Shown in pieces: positions 47,604 to 59,881 of a stretch of DNA of 64,000 nt (positions are counted from its first letter, which is position 1; every line of letters begins with the position of its first letter). A program made the translations under genes and the position numbers. The stretch comes from Cristatella mucedo (Eukaryota > Bryozoa > Phylactolaemata > Cristatellidae), in the NCBI GenBank assembly GCA_009760855.2, contig WPIO01000002.1, forward strand, positions 8,927,501 to 8,991,500. The letters run 5' to 3'. The notes below the pieces were generated by a model. It worked only from the letters and a program-made list of their open reading frames with translations. It made no database searches and was not told the DNA's origin.

Positions 47604-49060
47604 ATGCAGTTTTATTTGATAGGTATTCTCATTAGATTTCTCAAACTAGAAGAATTTTTCAATATTAGGGTTGGTTCTCCCGCTCAAGCATTAAGTATCA
47701 CCAATGTTCCTAAGTTAGCGGAATTATTTAGTATTAGCATACATGTTTTTGAATATGATGATAACAATCCAAGTCCAGTAATATTTTTTGATGTAGAGTA
47801 AGAACAAACTTAGACCTATTACTCTTTAGTAACAAAGAAAAGACAGATTCCCATTATGTAATCATTAGAACTTTTAATGGATTGTGTAGAAGTTCAAATG
47901 ACTATGCCATACAAGTAACTTGTAAAAGATGTTTATATAGATTTTATTCTCAAGACAAGTTAGATTCTCATCAAGAAGCAAGCTTGCAAAAGAGGAAACG
48001 ATGGCAAATCAAGAGTAAGAATGCCCTAAGCAAATAATAGAAAGGACAAAACTCGTAATCTTTGTTATTTCAGAGAGTATTCAAAAACTCTATAGTGTCC
48101 TCTCGTGCTTATGCCGATTTTGAAAGTCTATTGAGTGATGCTAGAAGATGTGACAAGGAAGACCAAAGAATTCCAAACGGTACTTTTCAGAACACATACC
48201 TTATCTGGCTCTTATGCTATTGTTGATTGTAATGTTAATATTTGAAGCTTTATATTATTTAATGCAGCAAACAATGTTAGGGATTTACTTAAAAGTGTGT
48301 TAGAGGAAGTCTCCATTATAAAGAAATACTTTAAATAAATTCTTGATAAACATAAGAATTTTTTTATAGTAAAATGACAAAAGAAGAGTGTATTGAGTTT
48401 GGATCAGCTACTACTTATTATATTTGCAGCTTTGACTTAAATAAAGATAAATATCTAGATCACTGTCACCTGACAGGACAATATCGTGGTGTTGCTCACT
48501 CTCACTGCAATCTTAATGGGAAGATAGTTGTGGGTATGTGTAAGCTACTAGTGTTTACTCATAACTTAAAGGGTTACGACTCTCATTTACTGGTGCAAAG
48601 CTTTCAAGGGCAGAAATTAAAAAGAGTGTGATAGCAAGTAATATAGAAAATTATGCCAGTCTAGAAATAGAAAGTTTTAGAGATTCTCTTCAGTTACTTA
48701 ACAGGGGATTAGCTGAACAAGCTAACATTTTGTAAAATCCGGAAATAGTTTAGAGCTAACAAGAAAGCATTTTTCAATGATAACTGATGAAGACTTTACA
48801 CTATTAACGGAAAAAGAAACATTTCCTGTGAATATGTTATTTCGTTTTCAAAGTTGGACGATAATAGTCTTCCAGACAAAAAGAATTTCTAAAATACATT
48901 GAATGATGAGGATGTTATTGATGAACATTATGAAAGAGCAAAGAATGTTTAGAAATATAATAAAAATAATTTATGCCAGTAAGCACAATACTTTAAGAAA
49001 CTAAAATGATATCAAACTTACATGGACGTCTCACAATTAGCAGATGATTCTAACAGTTTA
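47604..49060 (+). pseudogene. Polinton DNA polymerase B, N-terminal and exonuclease pieces
   Basis: In order: a 65-codon piece (47,604-47,801) with IHVFEYD; a zinc-knuckle-like CKRCLYRFYSQDKLDSH (about 47,920); the exonuclease I-type motif YADFESLL (about 48,108); a Cys/His motif DHCHLTGQYRGVAH with a following CN (48,450-48,515) as in Polinton polymerases and endonuclease VII-like folds; exonuclease II-type THNLKGYDSHL (about 48,557); and LPDKKEFL (about 48,866). Several frameshifts and stops break it. It would be a protein-primed replicative polymerase in an intact element. Confidence 0.75.
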
Positions 49061-49092
49061 GACAAGTGTAGTAATAATAATAATTGCATACT

Positions 49093-49594
49093 TACAATAA
49101 TAATAATAATAATAATAATAATGCACTTGATAAAGCGCTCTCAGAGTACTCAATCTTTTTCTAGGCGCTTTACATTTGCTGCAAAGGGAAATGCAATTGA
49201 ATGGTGAGTAATATCATGCTTGATAAACAAACAAAATGAATAATATGGTGAGGGGTGACATGCACAAGGTCAGCATGCAAATGTGGTTAGTGGCAGCATG
49301 CACAGTGTCAGTACGCATAAGCACATCAAAGACGAATCACAGGGACCCACTACATGCTGTCCTAAATATGTGTGTTTGTAAGTTCTTTTTAAATGTGGTC
49401 AGGTCAGGGGATGTTCTGACGCAGGTCGAGAGGGAGTTCCAGGCTTTGAGAGCATACGAACTAAATGCACGGTCTCCATAGGGTTTGAGGTTTGTACAAG
49501 GTATTCGTAGACTGTTGGATTCCAAAAAGTGGATGGTACGATGCTTGGCCTGATGGGGTAGTATATCTGAGGTATAGGCTGGAGCCAAAGAATG
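49093..49594 (-). mobile_element. 5'-truncated LINE copy
   Basis: Long (TAA)n tail, terminal hairpin, 3'UTR and the last about 80 codons of ORF2 (49,588-49,337). The truncation joins directly to the 3' end of the next copy at 49,595. It interrupts the Polinton polymerase. Confidence 0.85.
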
Positions 49595-51951
49595 AGAATG
49601 ATACTTGATAAAGCGCCCTCAGAGAACTTAATCTTTTTTTAGGCGCTTTCCATTTGCTGTGAAGGAAACTCGATCGAATAGTGAGTGGTAACATGCTTGA
49701 TAAACAACATGAATAACATTATTAGGGGTGACATGCACAGGGTCAGCATGCAAGTGTGGTTACTGGTAGCATGCAACAGTGTCAGCACGAATAAGCACAT
49801 AAAGGACGAATCACAGTGACCTACTAAATACTGTCAAACATGTGCGTTTTTAAGTTCTTTTTTAATGTGGTCAAGTCAAGGGGATATCGTGACGTAAGTC
49901 GGGAGTGAGTTCCAGGCTTTGAGAGCATACGAACTAAAGTATGGTCTCCATAGGATGAGGTGTGTATGAGGTATAGGTAAACAGTTAGTTTCCGAAAAGC
50001 TGGTGGTACTATGCTTGGCCTGGTGACTGATTAAATTTGATGGATAGACTGGAGGCAAAGAATAAAGGGACCCAAAAGTGAGCGACACAACCTTGAAGTC
50101 GATCCCTTGCTTGGCTGGTAGCGAGTGCAGGTCGGTGAGAAGTGGAGTAATGTGGCAACTGCGAATTTCACCACAAACAACCCTCGCTGCCGAGTTTTCA
50201 ACCGGCTTAAGCGCCTGATTGCACATGCCTGTAGGCTAGCCAGCAATGAGTTACACATTTCAAGACGGGATGTCACAAATGCATAGACTAACTTAGATGT
50301 GGTCTCCCTATCTAAACGAGCCCAAATTTTAGCAATGTTATGTTGCTGAAAGTAGGTAGACTTGATCGTGGAGCTGATGTGGCCGTCTAATGAAAGGTCA
50401 CTTTGGAACACGACACCTAGATTTCGTGCAGATTCAACAGAAGATATGCTGGCAGAGCCGATTTGAACACTAGCTTTTAAAATTTCAGACTCACACATAG
50501 TTTGCCCATAGCTAGTAGGTTAGTTTTATCAGTATTTCATTTAAGAAAATTTGCTGCCATCCATGTGCGGATGTCATCAATACATACAGCAAGGGAGTTG
50601 AGAAAAAGTTGACTCGCTCGAAGGCTGGGAGAGATCAAAGCAAAGGTACAAGTGAAAATCATTCGCATAGAAGTGAAAGGCTAGAGTGTGCTTGGCATTC
50701 ACATCGGCAAGAGGGAGAGTGTAAACCGTGAAAAGAACAGGACTAAGCACGGAGCCCTGAGGTACCCTATATTTCAGAGGTACTTCTCGGGTGATCTTTG
50801 TCCATTCACATAAAGACACTGGAGTCTCCCACTGAGATTGGACTTGAAGCACTGCAGAACAGTGCCAGTCATGCCCTGGCGAGATGAGAGGCGCTCAAGA
50901 AAGACTTGGTGATCGATAGTATCAAAAGCTGCCGAAAGATCGAGTTAAACAAGCAGACATATTCTACCCATGTTGTCATTCCTAGGTAAGTCGCTGTTAA
51001 CCCGAAGTAATGCAGACTATTTGGAGTGATTAGCACTAAAGCCAGACTGGAACTTACTAGTAAGGTTTGAAGTTTCAATATATGAGCTCAGCTGGTCTGC
51101 CGCAACCTGTTCCAGTGTCTTTGATAGGAATAGTAGAAGGGAGACCGGGTAGTAGTTGCTCAAGTTCTCTTGGTCCAGTGTCGCTTTCTTGAGTAGTGGC
51201 CTGACTACAGCTTTTTTGAAAGGTGCTGGGACATGACCTGAGACTTATGACATATGCATGATGTTAATTTTACACAGCAACAGCAGATCAATACAACGTA
51301 TATTTCATTTATATATAATTCATTTATGTAGCACCACAAGAGAACTTAATCGCTATTCAGGTGCTTCGTACATGCCTCAGGGCTCGAGCCCACGACCGCA
51401 GCCAGACCATGGTCGGAGTGAGCACTTTGACTGAAGGACCAAGCCAGCTCAGCGTAGGAGCAAGATAGTGGGAATAGGGTTCAAAGGATTTGTTGTCTTC
51501 TTTGATTGGGATATGAACTTCAGGACGAGATCACTAGCGACCTGCCTTAATATAGACATTGAGGTGCTGCAAGGAATCGAGGAACAGCATTCTAGGGGAT
51601 GTTGCCATCGCAGGGATGGCCTCCATGATCTTGTTTATCTTTTGGACAAAGAAGCTAGAGAAGCGATCAGTTAGATAATCACAGGGATCATCAGGTAAGG
51701 AGCTAACCTGGGAGCGGTTTTGGAGATGGTTGATCGTCGACATCAGCATTTTTGGATTTTGCATCTGTGCTTAAACAACGTTTTTATAGAAGCTAGACTT
51801 GATCTCTACTACGATCGATTGGTACGACCTACATTAGTCCTCGTATACCTGTCAATGGGCAGTCAGTCCTGATCTTTTGTATGCTTTTTCAAGCTTGAGC
51901 TTGGTAGACCTTACTAGTTTAATCCCTGTGGTAAACCATAGGCCGTCAAAG
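49595..51951 (-). mobile_element. LINE copy with a SINE insertion
   Basis: Minus strand from a 3' hairpin at about 49,605 to a 5' truncation near 51,951 (the GTAAACCATAGGCCGTC junction). ORF2 pieces: 50,226-49,876, 50,498-50,031 and 50,852-50,577. The catalytic motif is YAND. A SINE splits it at 51,305-51,455. No TAA tail is kept at its 3' end, which abuts the previous copy. Confidence 0.82.
51305..51455 (-). mobile_element. tRNA-derived SINE (family 2)
   Basis: Minus strand: GCTTGGTCCTTCAGTCAAAG (A-box region), GTGGGCTCGAGCCC (B box), then CACCTGAATAGCGATTAAGTTCTCTTGTGGTGC (terminal hairpin) and an AT-rich tail. Flanking ACGTA/GCGTA may be a short target duplication in the LINE copy. Confidence 0.65.
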
Positions 51952-52505
51952 AAAATTGACTCATTGTCAAAGAGAATTGATCGTCTTGCTTATGATGATC
52001 CAGCTTATTTCTTTACTGCACCTTAACTTGGTGTACTGGTTTAAGATTTTCAAAAGTAAAGTTAGACCTGTTAAAAAGTTTTCATCCCTTTGAATTCTTT
52101 CTGAGCGCAATCCGTGGAGGAATTACCCAAGGAAATTGTCGTCATGTCAAGGCAAACAAAACGACGGCTTCCAATCTCGATTAGAGTAAAGAAAAGAGTT
52201 GGCTGATGTATAATGATGCAAACGCCCTATACTCAACTGCTATGACTCAACCTCTACTACTAGGTAACTTTCGTTTCTGGGATAAGAAAAAAGTTGACTC
52301 TTTTACAAAAGAAAAAATACAAGCCTGAAGGGAAAATTCAAGTGTTGGTTATGCTCGAGAGGTTGACATGTTTTCCCTAGACCACTTACACGATACTTAT
52401 TCTGACTACCCACTTCTTCCTACTAGGAGAAAGGTTAGTACCGAAGAATATTCTATGTATCAAGAAAGGTTCTTTTGTTAGAGAGGATGGCGAGAAGTTA
52501 GATTA
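51952..52505 (+). pseudogene. Polinton DNA polymerase B, palm piece with motif A
   Basis: Broken frames: DPAYFFTAP (about 51,990), a fragment around 52,120 resembling the RGGI region, YNDANALYSTAMTQP (52,209-52,253), which contains polymerase motif A (D..ALY), and SLDHLHDTYSDYPLLPTRR (about 52,375-52,430). The order and spacing match Polinton polymerases. Several frameshifts. Confidence 0.75.
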
Positions 52506-54808
52506 TAATAATAATAATGCACTTGATAAAGCGCCCTCAGAGAACTTAATCTCTTTCTAGGCGCTTTACATTTGCTGCAAAGGGAAATGCAATTGAATGG
52601 TGAGTAAAATCATGCTTGAAAAACATACAAAATGAATAATATGGTTAGGGGTGACATGCACAGGGTCAGCATGCAAATGTGGTTAGTGGCAGCATGCACA
52701 GTGTCAGCACGCATAAGCACGTGAAGGACGAATCACAGGGACCCACTAAATGCTGTCCTAAATAGGTGTGTTTTTAGGTTCCTTTTAAATGTGGTCAGGT
52801 CATGGGATGTTCTGACGCAGGTCGGGAGGGAGTTCCAGGCTTTGGGAGCATATGAACTAAATGCACGGTCTCCAAAGGATTTAAGGTTTGTACGAGGTAT
52901 TTGTAGACTGTTGGATTCCGAAAAGCGGGTGGTACGATGCTTGGCCTGATGGGGTAGTATATCTGACAGATAGGCTGGAGCCAAAGAATGAAGTGACCTA
53001 AAAGTGAGCGACAAAACCTTGAAGTCAATCCGTTGCTTGCCTGGTAGCCAGTGCAGGTCGGCGAGAAGTAGAGTAATGTGGCAACTGCGACGCTCACGAC
53101 AGACAAGCCTAGCTACCGAGTTTTGCACCAGCTGCAATAGCCTGATCGCACATGCCAGTAGGAGAGTAAGAAGTGAGTTGCAGAAGTCGAGACGGGACGT
53201 CACGAATGCATGGACCAACTTAGACATGGTATCCTTATCTAAACAAGCCCGAGTTTTAGCAATGCTATGAAACTGAAAATAGGCAGATTTAACTGTGGAG
53301 CTGATATGGTCTTCCAACGAGAGGTCACTTTGGAATATGACACCTAGATTTCGAGCTGATTTAACAGGAGATATGCTGGCAGTGCCAATTTTGAGCGTCA
53401 GCCTGTCCAATTTTTGAATCCCACTGGGTTTGCCCATAACTAGTAAGTTAGTTTTATCATCTTTTAGTTTTAGAAAATTTGCTGCCATCCATGTGCGGAT
53501 GTCCTCAATGCATGCAGCTAGTGAGTTCAGAGAATTTGAGGTGCTCGAAGGCTGGGAGGGATCAAAGCAAAGGTACAACTGAGTGTGATCCGCATAGAAG
53601 TGAAAGCCTAGATTGTGCTTGGCAATCACATCAGCAAGAGGCAGAGTATAAATCGTGAAAAGAACCGGACCTAGCACGGAGCCCTGAGGTACTCCATATT
53701 TCAGAGGTACTTCAGATGATCTTTGTCCATTCACGTCAATACTCTGGAGTCTCCCACTGAGATTGGACCTGAAGCACTGCAGAACAGTGCCAGTGATGCC
53801 CAGGCGAGATGAGAGGCGCTCTAGAAGAACTTTGTGATCGATAGTATCAAAAGCTGCTGAAAGGTCGAGCAAAGCAAGCAGAGACACTCTACCCATGTCT
53901 GCATTTCTCAGTAGGTCGTTGTATACCCGAAGCAATGCTGACTCTGTGGAGTGATTAGCTCTAAAGCCAGACTGGAACTTACTAGCAAAGTGTGAGGTTT
54001 CGATATATGAGTTCAGCTGGTGGCCACGACCCGTTCCAGTGTCTTTGATAGGAATGGTAGAAGGGAGACTGGGCGGTAGTTGCTCAAGTTCTCTTGATCT
54101 AGTGTCGCTTTCTTAAGAAGTGACCTGACTACAGCTTTTTTGAAAGGTGCTGGGAAATGACCTGAGGCTAATGACATATTAATGATGATAGTTATGCATG
54201 GCAGCAGCAGATCGATGCAACGTAGGAGCAGGACAGTGGGAATAGGGTCCAGAGGACATGTTATCTTCTTTGATTGGGATACGAACTTCAGGACTAGATC
54301 ATTAGTGACCTGCTTAAATGTAGACATTGAGGTGCAGCCAGGAATCGAGGAACAGCATTCTAGTGGAGATGTTGTCATCGCAGGGATGGATTCCCTGATC
54401 TTATTTATCTTCTGCTCAAAGAATCGAGAGAAGCGATCGGCTAGATCATCACAAGGATCATCAGGTAAGGAGCTAATCTGGGAGCAGTTGAAGAGATGGT
54501 TTATTGTCGACATCAGCATTTTGGGTTTTTGTGCATCTGTGATTCAACAATGTTTACATAAATATATAGAAGCTAGACTTGGCCTTTGCTAGGATCGATT
54601 AGTACGACTTACAGTAGTCTTCATATGCCTGTCGATGGACAGTCCGTCCGGATCTTTTGTATGCTTTTTCAAGCTTTCGTTTAGTAGACCTGGCTAGTTT
54701 AATGTCTGTGGTAAACCATAGGCCGTCCGGGCGGGGGCACACAGTGCGCTTTGTCAGAGGTGCAAACTCGTCGAGCATGTCAGCTAGTGTCGTGTTGTAG
54801 CTATCTAC
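52506..54808 (-). mobile_element. LINE copy with the best-preserved ORF2
   Basis: TAA tail and hairpin at 52,506-52,570, 3'UTR, then a 400-codon open frame (53,935-52,733), one break, and 54,519-54,013 (168 codons). It is 5' truncated at 54,808, inside the segment linking endonuclease and RT. It interrupts the Polinton polymerase between its motif A piece and the following piece. It is probably a younger insertion than its neighbours because frames are longest. Confidence 0.88.
52733..53935 (-). pseudogene. LINE reverse transcriptase, 400-codon fragment
   Basis: RT palm motifs: LLALLDLSAAFDTIDH (motif A with catalytic D), GVPQGSVLGPVLF (motif B), then FHFYADHTQLYLC, where the catalytic YADD has become YADH, so the second aspartate is lost. 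A thumb-like region (LGVIFQSDLSLEDHI) and the C-terminal SLAPAYLSDILPHQAKHR and AWNSLPTCVRTS segments follow, ending in FRTAFSGSL. The endonuclease and N-terminal RT part lie upstream in other frames or are missing. In an intact LINE this enzyme copies its RNA at a nicked target; this copy should be inactive. Confidence 0.88.
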
Positions 54809-55110
54809 GAAAGTAATGATGAGAAATTGATTGCTGATTTACAACCAAAATTTAAATCTGTTATTCCCTATAGGAATTTACAACTAGCTTCAGAGAGATC
54901 ATATGAGTTAACTAAAGTTTATAGGGTTGTAAGTTTTTCTAAAAACGATAGGCTTAGTGATTATGTACTTGAAAATATAACAAAAAGAAAATATGCAAAG
55001 GACGATTTTGTAAATAAAAATACTATAAGTTGTAGAATAACACTTTCTTTTGGTAAAACAATGAAAATGTTTTGGAAAGAGTTAAGCCAGAATTATTCAA
55101 CTTAAGGTTT
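54809..55110 (+). pseudogene. Polinton DNA polymerase B, motif B piece
   Basis: Frame 54,827-55,105 (92 codons): VIPYRNLQLASERSYELTKV, then RVVSFSKNDRLSDYV and FGKTM, matching the HYRNL...LTKIHRVL...FGKTM region of Polinton polymerases. The usual NNS before FGKTM reads TLS, so a polymerase-site residue set is altered. Confidence 0.75.
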
Positions 55111-55199
55111 AGTAGAGACATTTTACTGTGTGATAAGACAGTTAAGAGTGCAAGGTTTAAGGATAGAAGAATATTCAATCGTGACTTAATTGAAAAATA

Positions 55200-55965
55200 A
55201 TAAAATAAGACAGAGGTTTGTCTTAACAAACCAATTTATCTAGGATTTACTATTTTAGATATATCAAAGTTGATAATGCAAGATTTCTACCATAACACTA
55301 TGAAAGATTATTACGGAGATAAACTAACACTTGCTTATACAGATACTGATTCTATGGTTTTGTAAATAAGTAGAAAAAATGTTTGTGAAGACTTGGTAAA
55401 TAACTTGGAGTATTTAGATTTATCAGGTTACCCTAGGCATAAAGAAATATGGAATACTGTAGGTTTTGAGAAAAGGATGAAAGAGAATAAGGAACGTTTT
55501 TGTAAATTCAAGGGTTAGGTAGCATAAAAATCCACCGTAAATCCAAAGACAAAATATTACATTGGAGATTCAAAAGAAAATATGTTGGAGAAATCTGTTG
55601 TAATAGATGAAGGAGTTTTCTTAAGACCTAAACTTTATTCTATGCAGATAGCCATAGCAACTAAAAATAACATACAAGTTAAATCATCTGCTTAGAAAGC
55701 TAGGGGATTTAAAAGAGAAGTTGCTAAACAATGTTTGAATAACAAGGATTATCTAGGTTGCATAAGAATAGATTTTGATGTCTATTGTTGCCAATCTAGA
55801 TTTCAAGTTAGAAATCATCAAATTTATACCATTACAAAAACTAAGAAAGCACTATCAGCGTTTGACTCGAAACGCTATTGGTTAGACTGTGGGCGATGTA
55901 GCTATGCTTGTGGTCACTATAGAATTAAAGATACAGGTGGAAATTGTTTTGAATGTAATTAAAAT
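55200..55965 (+). pseudogene. Polinton DNA polymerase B, C-terminal piece with motif C
   Basis: PIYLGFTILDISKLIMQDFY (about 55,220), then TDTDS at 55,339-55,353 (motif C, both aspartates kept), GYPRHKEIWN (about 55,430) and a tail ending with a Cys-rich stretch (CGRCSYACGHYR...CFEC, 55,890-55,960). Stops at about 55,363, 55,517 and 55,693 break the frame. Confidence 0.75.
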
Positions 55966-56278
55966 ATTTACATAGATGCCTGAACGACAATATGAAGATT
56001 GCTCAAGACCAAACATAAAGAAAAAGTAAAAGTTCAAATTGAACTAGATTTAAGAGAGATTACTAAAGAATGTATGATTTAAAAATTGAGACGAAATATG
56101 ATCGGAGAAGAATGGAGCTGACACTACAAGAAGTAGGGATAAATGATTTTATTTAAAAAAATTCTAATGATATAAATCAGCAAGCTAAAAGTTGAGATTG
56201 AATTTTCCAATAATTGCACAGTTCAAGATGAAAGTGAAACAGAAGTTAAAGTAGAAGGTGAAGATGGTGATCCAGATT

Positions 56279-56968
56279 ATATTTGTCGTGAGCGTCGCAG
56301 TTGCCACATTACACTACTTCTCGCCGACCTGCACTGGCTACCAGTCAAGCAACGGATTGTCTTCAAGGTTTTGTCGCTCACTTTTAGGTCACATCATTCT
56401 TTGGCTCCAGTCTATCTCTCAAATATACTCCCCCATCAGGCTAAGCATCGTGCCAGCCGCTTTTCGGAATTCAACAGTCTACCAATACCTCATACAAACC
56501 TCAAATCCTTTGGAGACCGTACATTTAGTTCGTATGCTCCCAAAGCCTGGAACTCCCTCCCGACTTGCGTCAGACCATCCCTTGACTTGACCACATTTAA
56601 AAAGAACTTAAAAGCATGCCTATTTGGGACAGCATTTAGTGGGTCACTGTGATTCGTCCTTCACGTGCTTATGCGTGCTGACACTGTGCATGCTGCCACT
56701 AGCCACATTTAATAATAATAATAATAATATTGCACTTGACAAAGCGCCCTCAGAGAACTTAATCTCTTTCTAGGCGCTTTACATTTGCTTTGCATGCTGA
56801 CCCTGTGCATGTCATCCCTAACCGTGTTATTCATTTTGTTTGTGTATCAAGCATGAAATTTCTCAGCATTCAATTACATTTCCCTTTGCAGCAAATGTAA
56901 AGCGCCTAGAGAGAGATTGAGTTCTCTGAGGGCGCTTTATCAAGTGCATTATTATTATTATTATTATA
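56279..56968 (+). mobile_element. 5'-truncated LINE with nested micro-insertion
   Basis: Plus strand: ORF2 end (56,258-56,652 frames, ending FSGSL), 3'UTR, the terminal hairpin at about 56,895-56,945 and an (ATT)n tail at 56,948-56,968. It is split at 56,709-56,787 by a very short LINE end in the opposite direction. It lies inside AT-rich Polinton-like sequence. Confidence 0.8.
56709..56787 (-). mobile_element. Ultra-short LINE insertion (tail plus terminal hairpin only)
   Basis: A (TAA)n tail, TGCACTTGACAAAGCGCC, the hairpin, and GCGCTTTACATTTGCT, after which the host LINE 3'UTR resumes (GCATGCTGACCCTG). Only about 60 bases of the LINE 3' end were copied. Confidence 0.75.
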
Positions 56969-56969
56969 C

Positions 56970-57930
56970 AGAAGAAACAGACGACGAAGAAAAAGATGAT
57001 CGTGATTAAACAGAAGATTCTAACTTTGAAGAAGAAACTGAATATGAATATATCAATGAAGAGGATGAAGAAAATGATTAAATATATTATTATTATATAG
57101 AAATGGATGTCTCAAGAATTCTTAGTTGTGAGCAATATAGAGAAATGGAAGTACAAATTTGTCTAAAAAAATTTAAAGGAGTAGATCTAAGGATTGTTAA
57201 GCATTTACTAGGTAAACTTATTTCTGATCTGGATAGTTCATATATTACTATTCTCAATGATATCTGTGAAACTTGCGATAAACTAAATAGAGTCAAGGTA
57301 AAATTATTAAAATACTAGTTGAGGCAAAAAAGAAATCAAAGACCCCCAAAACAAAACCTGGTATGCAGATTGCTACTTAATTTTAATTTTGTTATATTCC
57401 TATGTAAGTATGGGAGAATTTCAGGAACTACAATAGAAACTACCCAAACACAGGATATGTGATCCAAATCTTGCTACCTCTGCATCTTTACTAAAGTCCT
57501 ATGGAGATTATCTCGTTAAATCTAGAATGACTGCTTACGAATTAAAAACCAGACTCAGTTATTTCAATCATGACCAATAATACAGGAAAAAAATTCTATC
57601 AGATGAATGTGACGCCGAAGCACAAAAATTAATCAGCTCCGGATACTGTAAAGTTACTTCTGATCTAGAATCTACTGTTAGAAAGAAAGTTGACAATCTT
57701 CTAGATACTCCTGGAGAAATTTCATGATACACAACATGGATTGCCAGTCAACTTCCAAGCATTTCTAAAGTTATCTCAGACTTATCCGGAATTAAGCCAG
57801 ATATGTCAAGCATTTTTAAAGATAAATTTTATGCTATATATCCTAATATCTCTGATAGAACCAGTGCTAGACCAAAAGCAGCACTCGTTTCTCTTGCAGC
57901 ATCTAGTTCTACAACTGCTTCTTCATCTAG
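56970..57930 (+). other. AT-rich Polinton-like coding remnants, unassigned
   Basis: An acidic run (EEETEYEYINEEDEEND, about 57,030), a 71-codon frame (57,103-57,318, starting MDVSRILSCEQYREMEVQI) and a broken Ser/Thr-rich frame (57,741-57,930) are on the plus strand, in line with the polymerase. I do not recognise their products. The last frame is interrupted by the hAT element and may resume at 60,937. Confidence 0.4.
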
Positions 57931-58240
57931 TACAAGGGTCGGCAACCTTTTGAGACGGAAGAACCAAAAGTTACAATTTACAAAATTTCCCAGTTTTTAA
58001 AGAGCCACTAACATTTTTATTTCAATATTATGGTATTTGATTAGGATTAGGTATATAAATTTGATTTTTGATTTAAAATAAATAGCTTTAAATATGAAAT
58101 AGTATTTATTCATATAAAAAATACAAATGTTTTACACGAAACATATTAAAGTATTTTAGATAACTCTGCTAGAATAATACAATTAGTAATCAAATAATAT
58201 AACTATAATTATTGAATAATAGATATTTACAATAGTTACA

Positions 58241-59745
58241 TCAATGGGTCCATTGGCCTTGCATGTCTTTAGAAAGTTTGGTTAAATCTGGCTCATAAAT
58301 TGTTGTTTTCAGTTTCAAGCACGACTCTAGATTTTTATTTGTTAGTTGGCTTGTTACTTTAATTTTTATTCTATTCATGCAAGAGAACGCTTGCTCGCAC
58401 GAATATGTTGACCCGAAGATCGTCAGCACTTAAAATGCCAACTTCTTCACCTCACTGTAGCATTCTGGAAGACTATTCCATGCGTCAAATATGAGTGCCT
58501 CAACTCGCGGCATTTCTTTTAGAGCTGTCCACTTGTGCAGCGTAACGTGCATGCTTTTCTGGACCTCCAACTCTTTTAACTTGCTCTTGAATTCTGTGAA
58601 CTTCTCACTCCACAAATGTTTGGTTTTCAAATCCAGCAATTGCATTTGAAACGAACCAGCACCAATTCCAAATGGCTCAATGTTGATCTCATTTTTATTT
58701 GTGTTGAGAGGATTTACTATGAACGCCAGAGTATTTGCGTTTGTTTTGAATTTCTCAAATCTCTCAGCGAATCCATCCTTCATTTTGCATATAGTGATGC
58801 TGAAATAATTCATGTCAATAGTTGCATTGGTTTCATCGCGATATTACTTCAGATTTTCGAAATTAAGTAATTTACCGCTCTCCATGTCTTCGACAAAAAG
58901 AAGTAATTCATTTTCGAAACAAACCACTTCTTCAAGCAAGACATAGGCTGGGTTTCCCTTTTCTTGCAGTTTTAGATTAAGCTCATTTAGTTTCTTTGTG
59001 ATATCCACCATGAAGTTGAATTTTTGCAGCCATTCGTCTTCTTTCAATTCGGGATGGATAATGCCTTTTTCATTGAAGAATGTTTTTATTTCACTCAAGC
59101 AAGAAGCAAAACGTTTCAATACGTTACCCCTGGAAAGCCATTGCACTTTATTGTGCAGAAGTAGGTCAGAATACTGGCTTTCTATTTCTTCAAGAAATTC
59201 TTTAAACTGGCGATGGTAGAGTGCTTTTGCCAAAATGCTGTTAATGATCCTTATAACCAAGTTCATGACCTCAACCATTTCGGTCGGAAATGTGTGGGCA
59301 CAAAGCGCCTCTTGATGAATTATTAAATCACGAAACAGTTCTTCAGCTCCACGTATGAAAAAATCTTTGACGTACTCACCATCTGTGAATGGTTTACCTC
59401 TTTTTGCAATTTGTAGTGATATTGCGAAGCTTGCCAGATTTACATTATTTGAAGATTGTGCCCAGTTACTTAGCATAGAACTCGACTGTTGCTTTTGTTT
59501 TTGAAGCTCCTTAACAGCTTTTTCCGTGCGTCACCGGTTGGATATTTAGCAGCGAATCGGGTATGTTTTGTAGGGAAGTTTCTCTCTAAATTTGACTTCT
59601 TATTGCGTGCAAGTTTTTCTTGGCAAATAAGACAAGTCGGAAGGCCATATGTGTTGCATATGAACGCAAACGACTCCTTTCAATCCTGATTAAATTCTCG
59701 TTTTCTTCTTCAGTTCGTCTCTTCTTTTTATCAGATGCCATTCTG
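58241..59745 (-). pseudogene. hAT transposase (ZBED/GTF2IRD2-like)
   Basis: From 59,476 down to 58,241 a single reading frame of about 412 codons is interrupted by only two TAA stops (at about 58,844 and 58,430). It has an RNase H-like core ([16 protein letters not shown], then [20 protein letters not shown]) and the C-terminal hAT dimerisation region (LTIFGSTYSCEQAFSCMNRI ... LTNKNLESCLKL). Upstream (59,745-59,480), in shifted frames, lies a BED-type zinc finger (TCLICQEKLARNKKSNLERN, then H). The pattern resembles hAT-derived vertebrate genes such as ZBED5/FAM200 and GTF2IRD2. The intact protein would cut and paste the element; this one cannot. Confidence 0.82.
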
Positions 59746-59881
59746 GTGGCGGAGCTGAAATAAATATTTTTAAAATTTTACTTAGCTATCGAAAACGGCG
59801 TTCATAAATAGTTAATTAAATAGTTAATTTCTTTAGTTGCTAATCTGTAAAAAAGTCAACTTCGTTAAACGTTAAAGCGTA

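Larger units (their letters stand above)
47560..55970 (+). mobile_element. Decayed Polinton/Maverick, polymerase part, broken by LINEs
   Basis: AT-rich plus-strand blocks (47,560-49,092, 51,952-52,505 and 54,809-55,970) carry consecutive parts of one Polinton-type DNA polymerase B; LINE copies fill the gaps. The right limit of the element is unknown: similar AT-rich coding-like DNA goes on to about 62,700, apart from further LINE and hAT insertions. Terminal inverted repeats were not found. Confidence 0.75.

Noticed and set aside
54182-54592. 136-codon plus-strand frame
   Set aside because: It is antisense to the LINE ORF2 coding strand (54,519-54,013) and shows no motifs.
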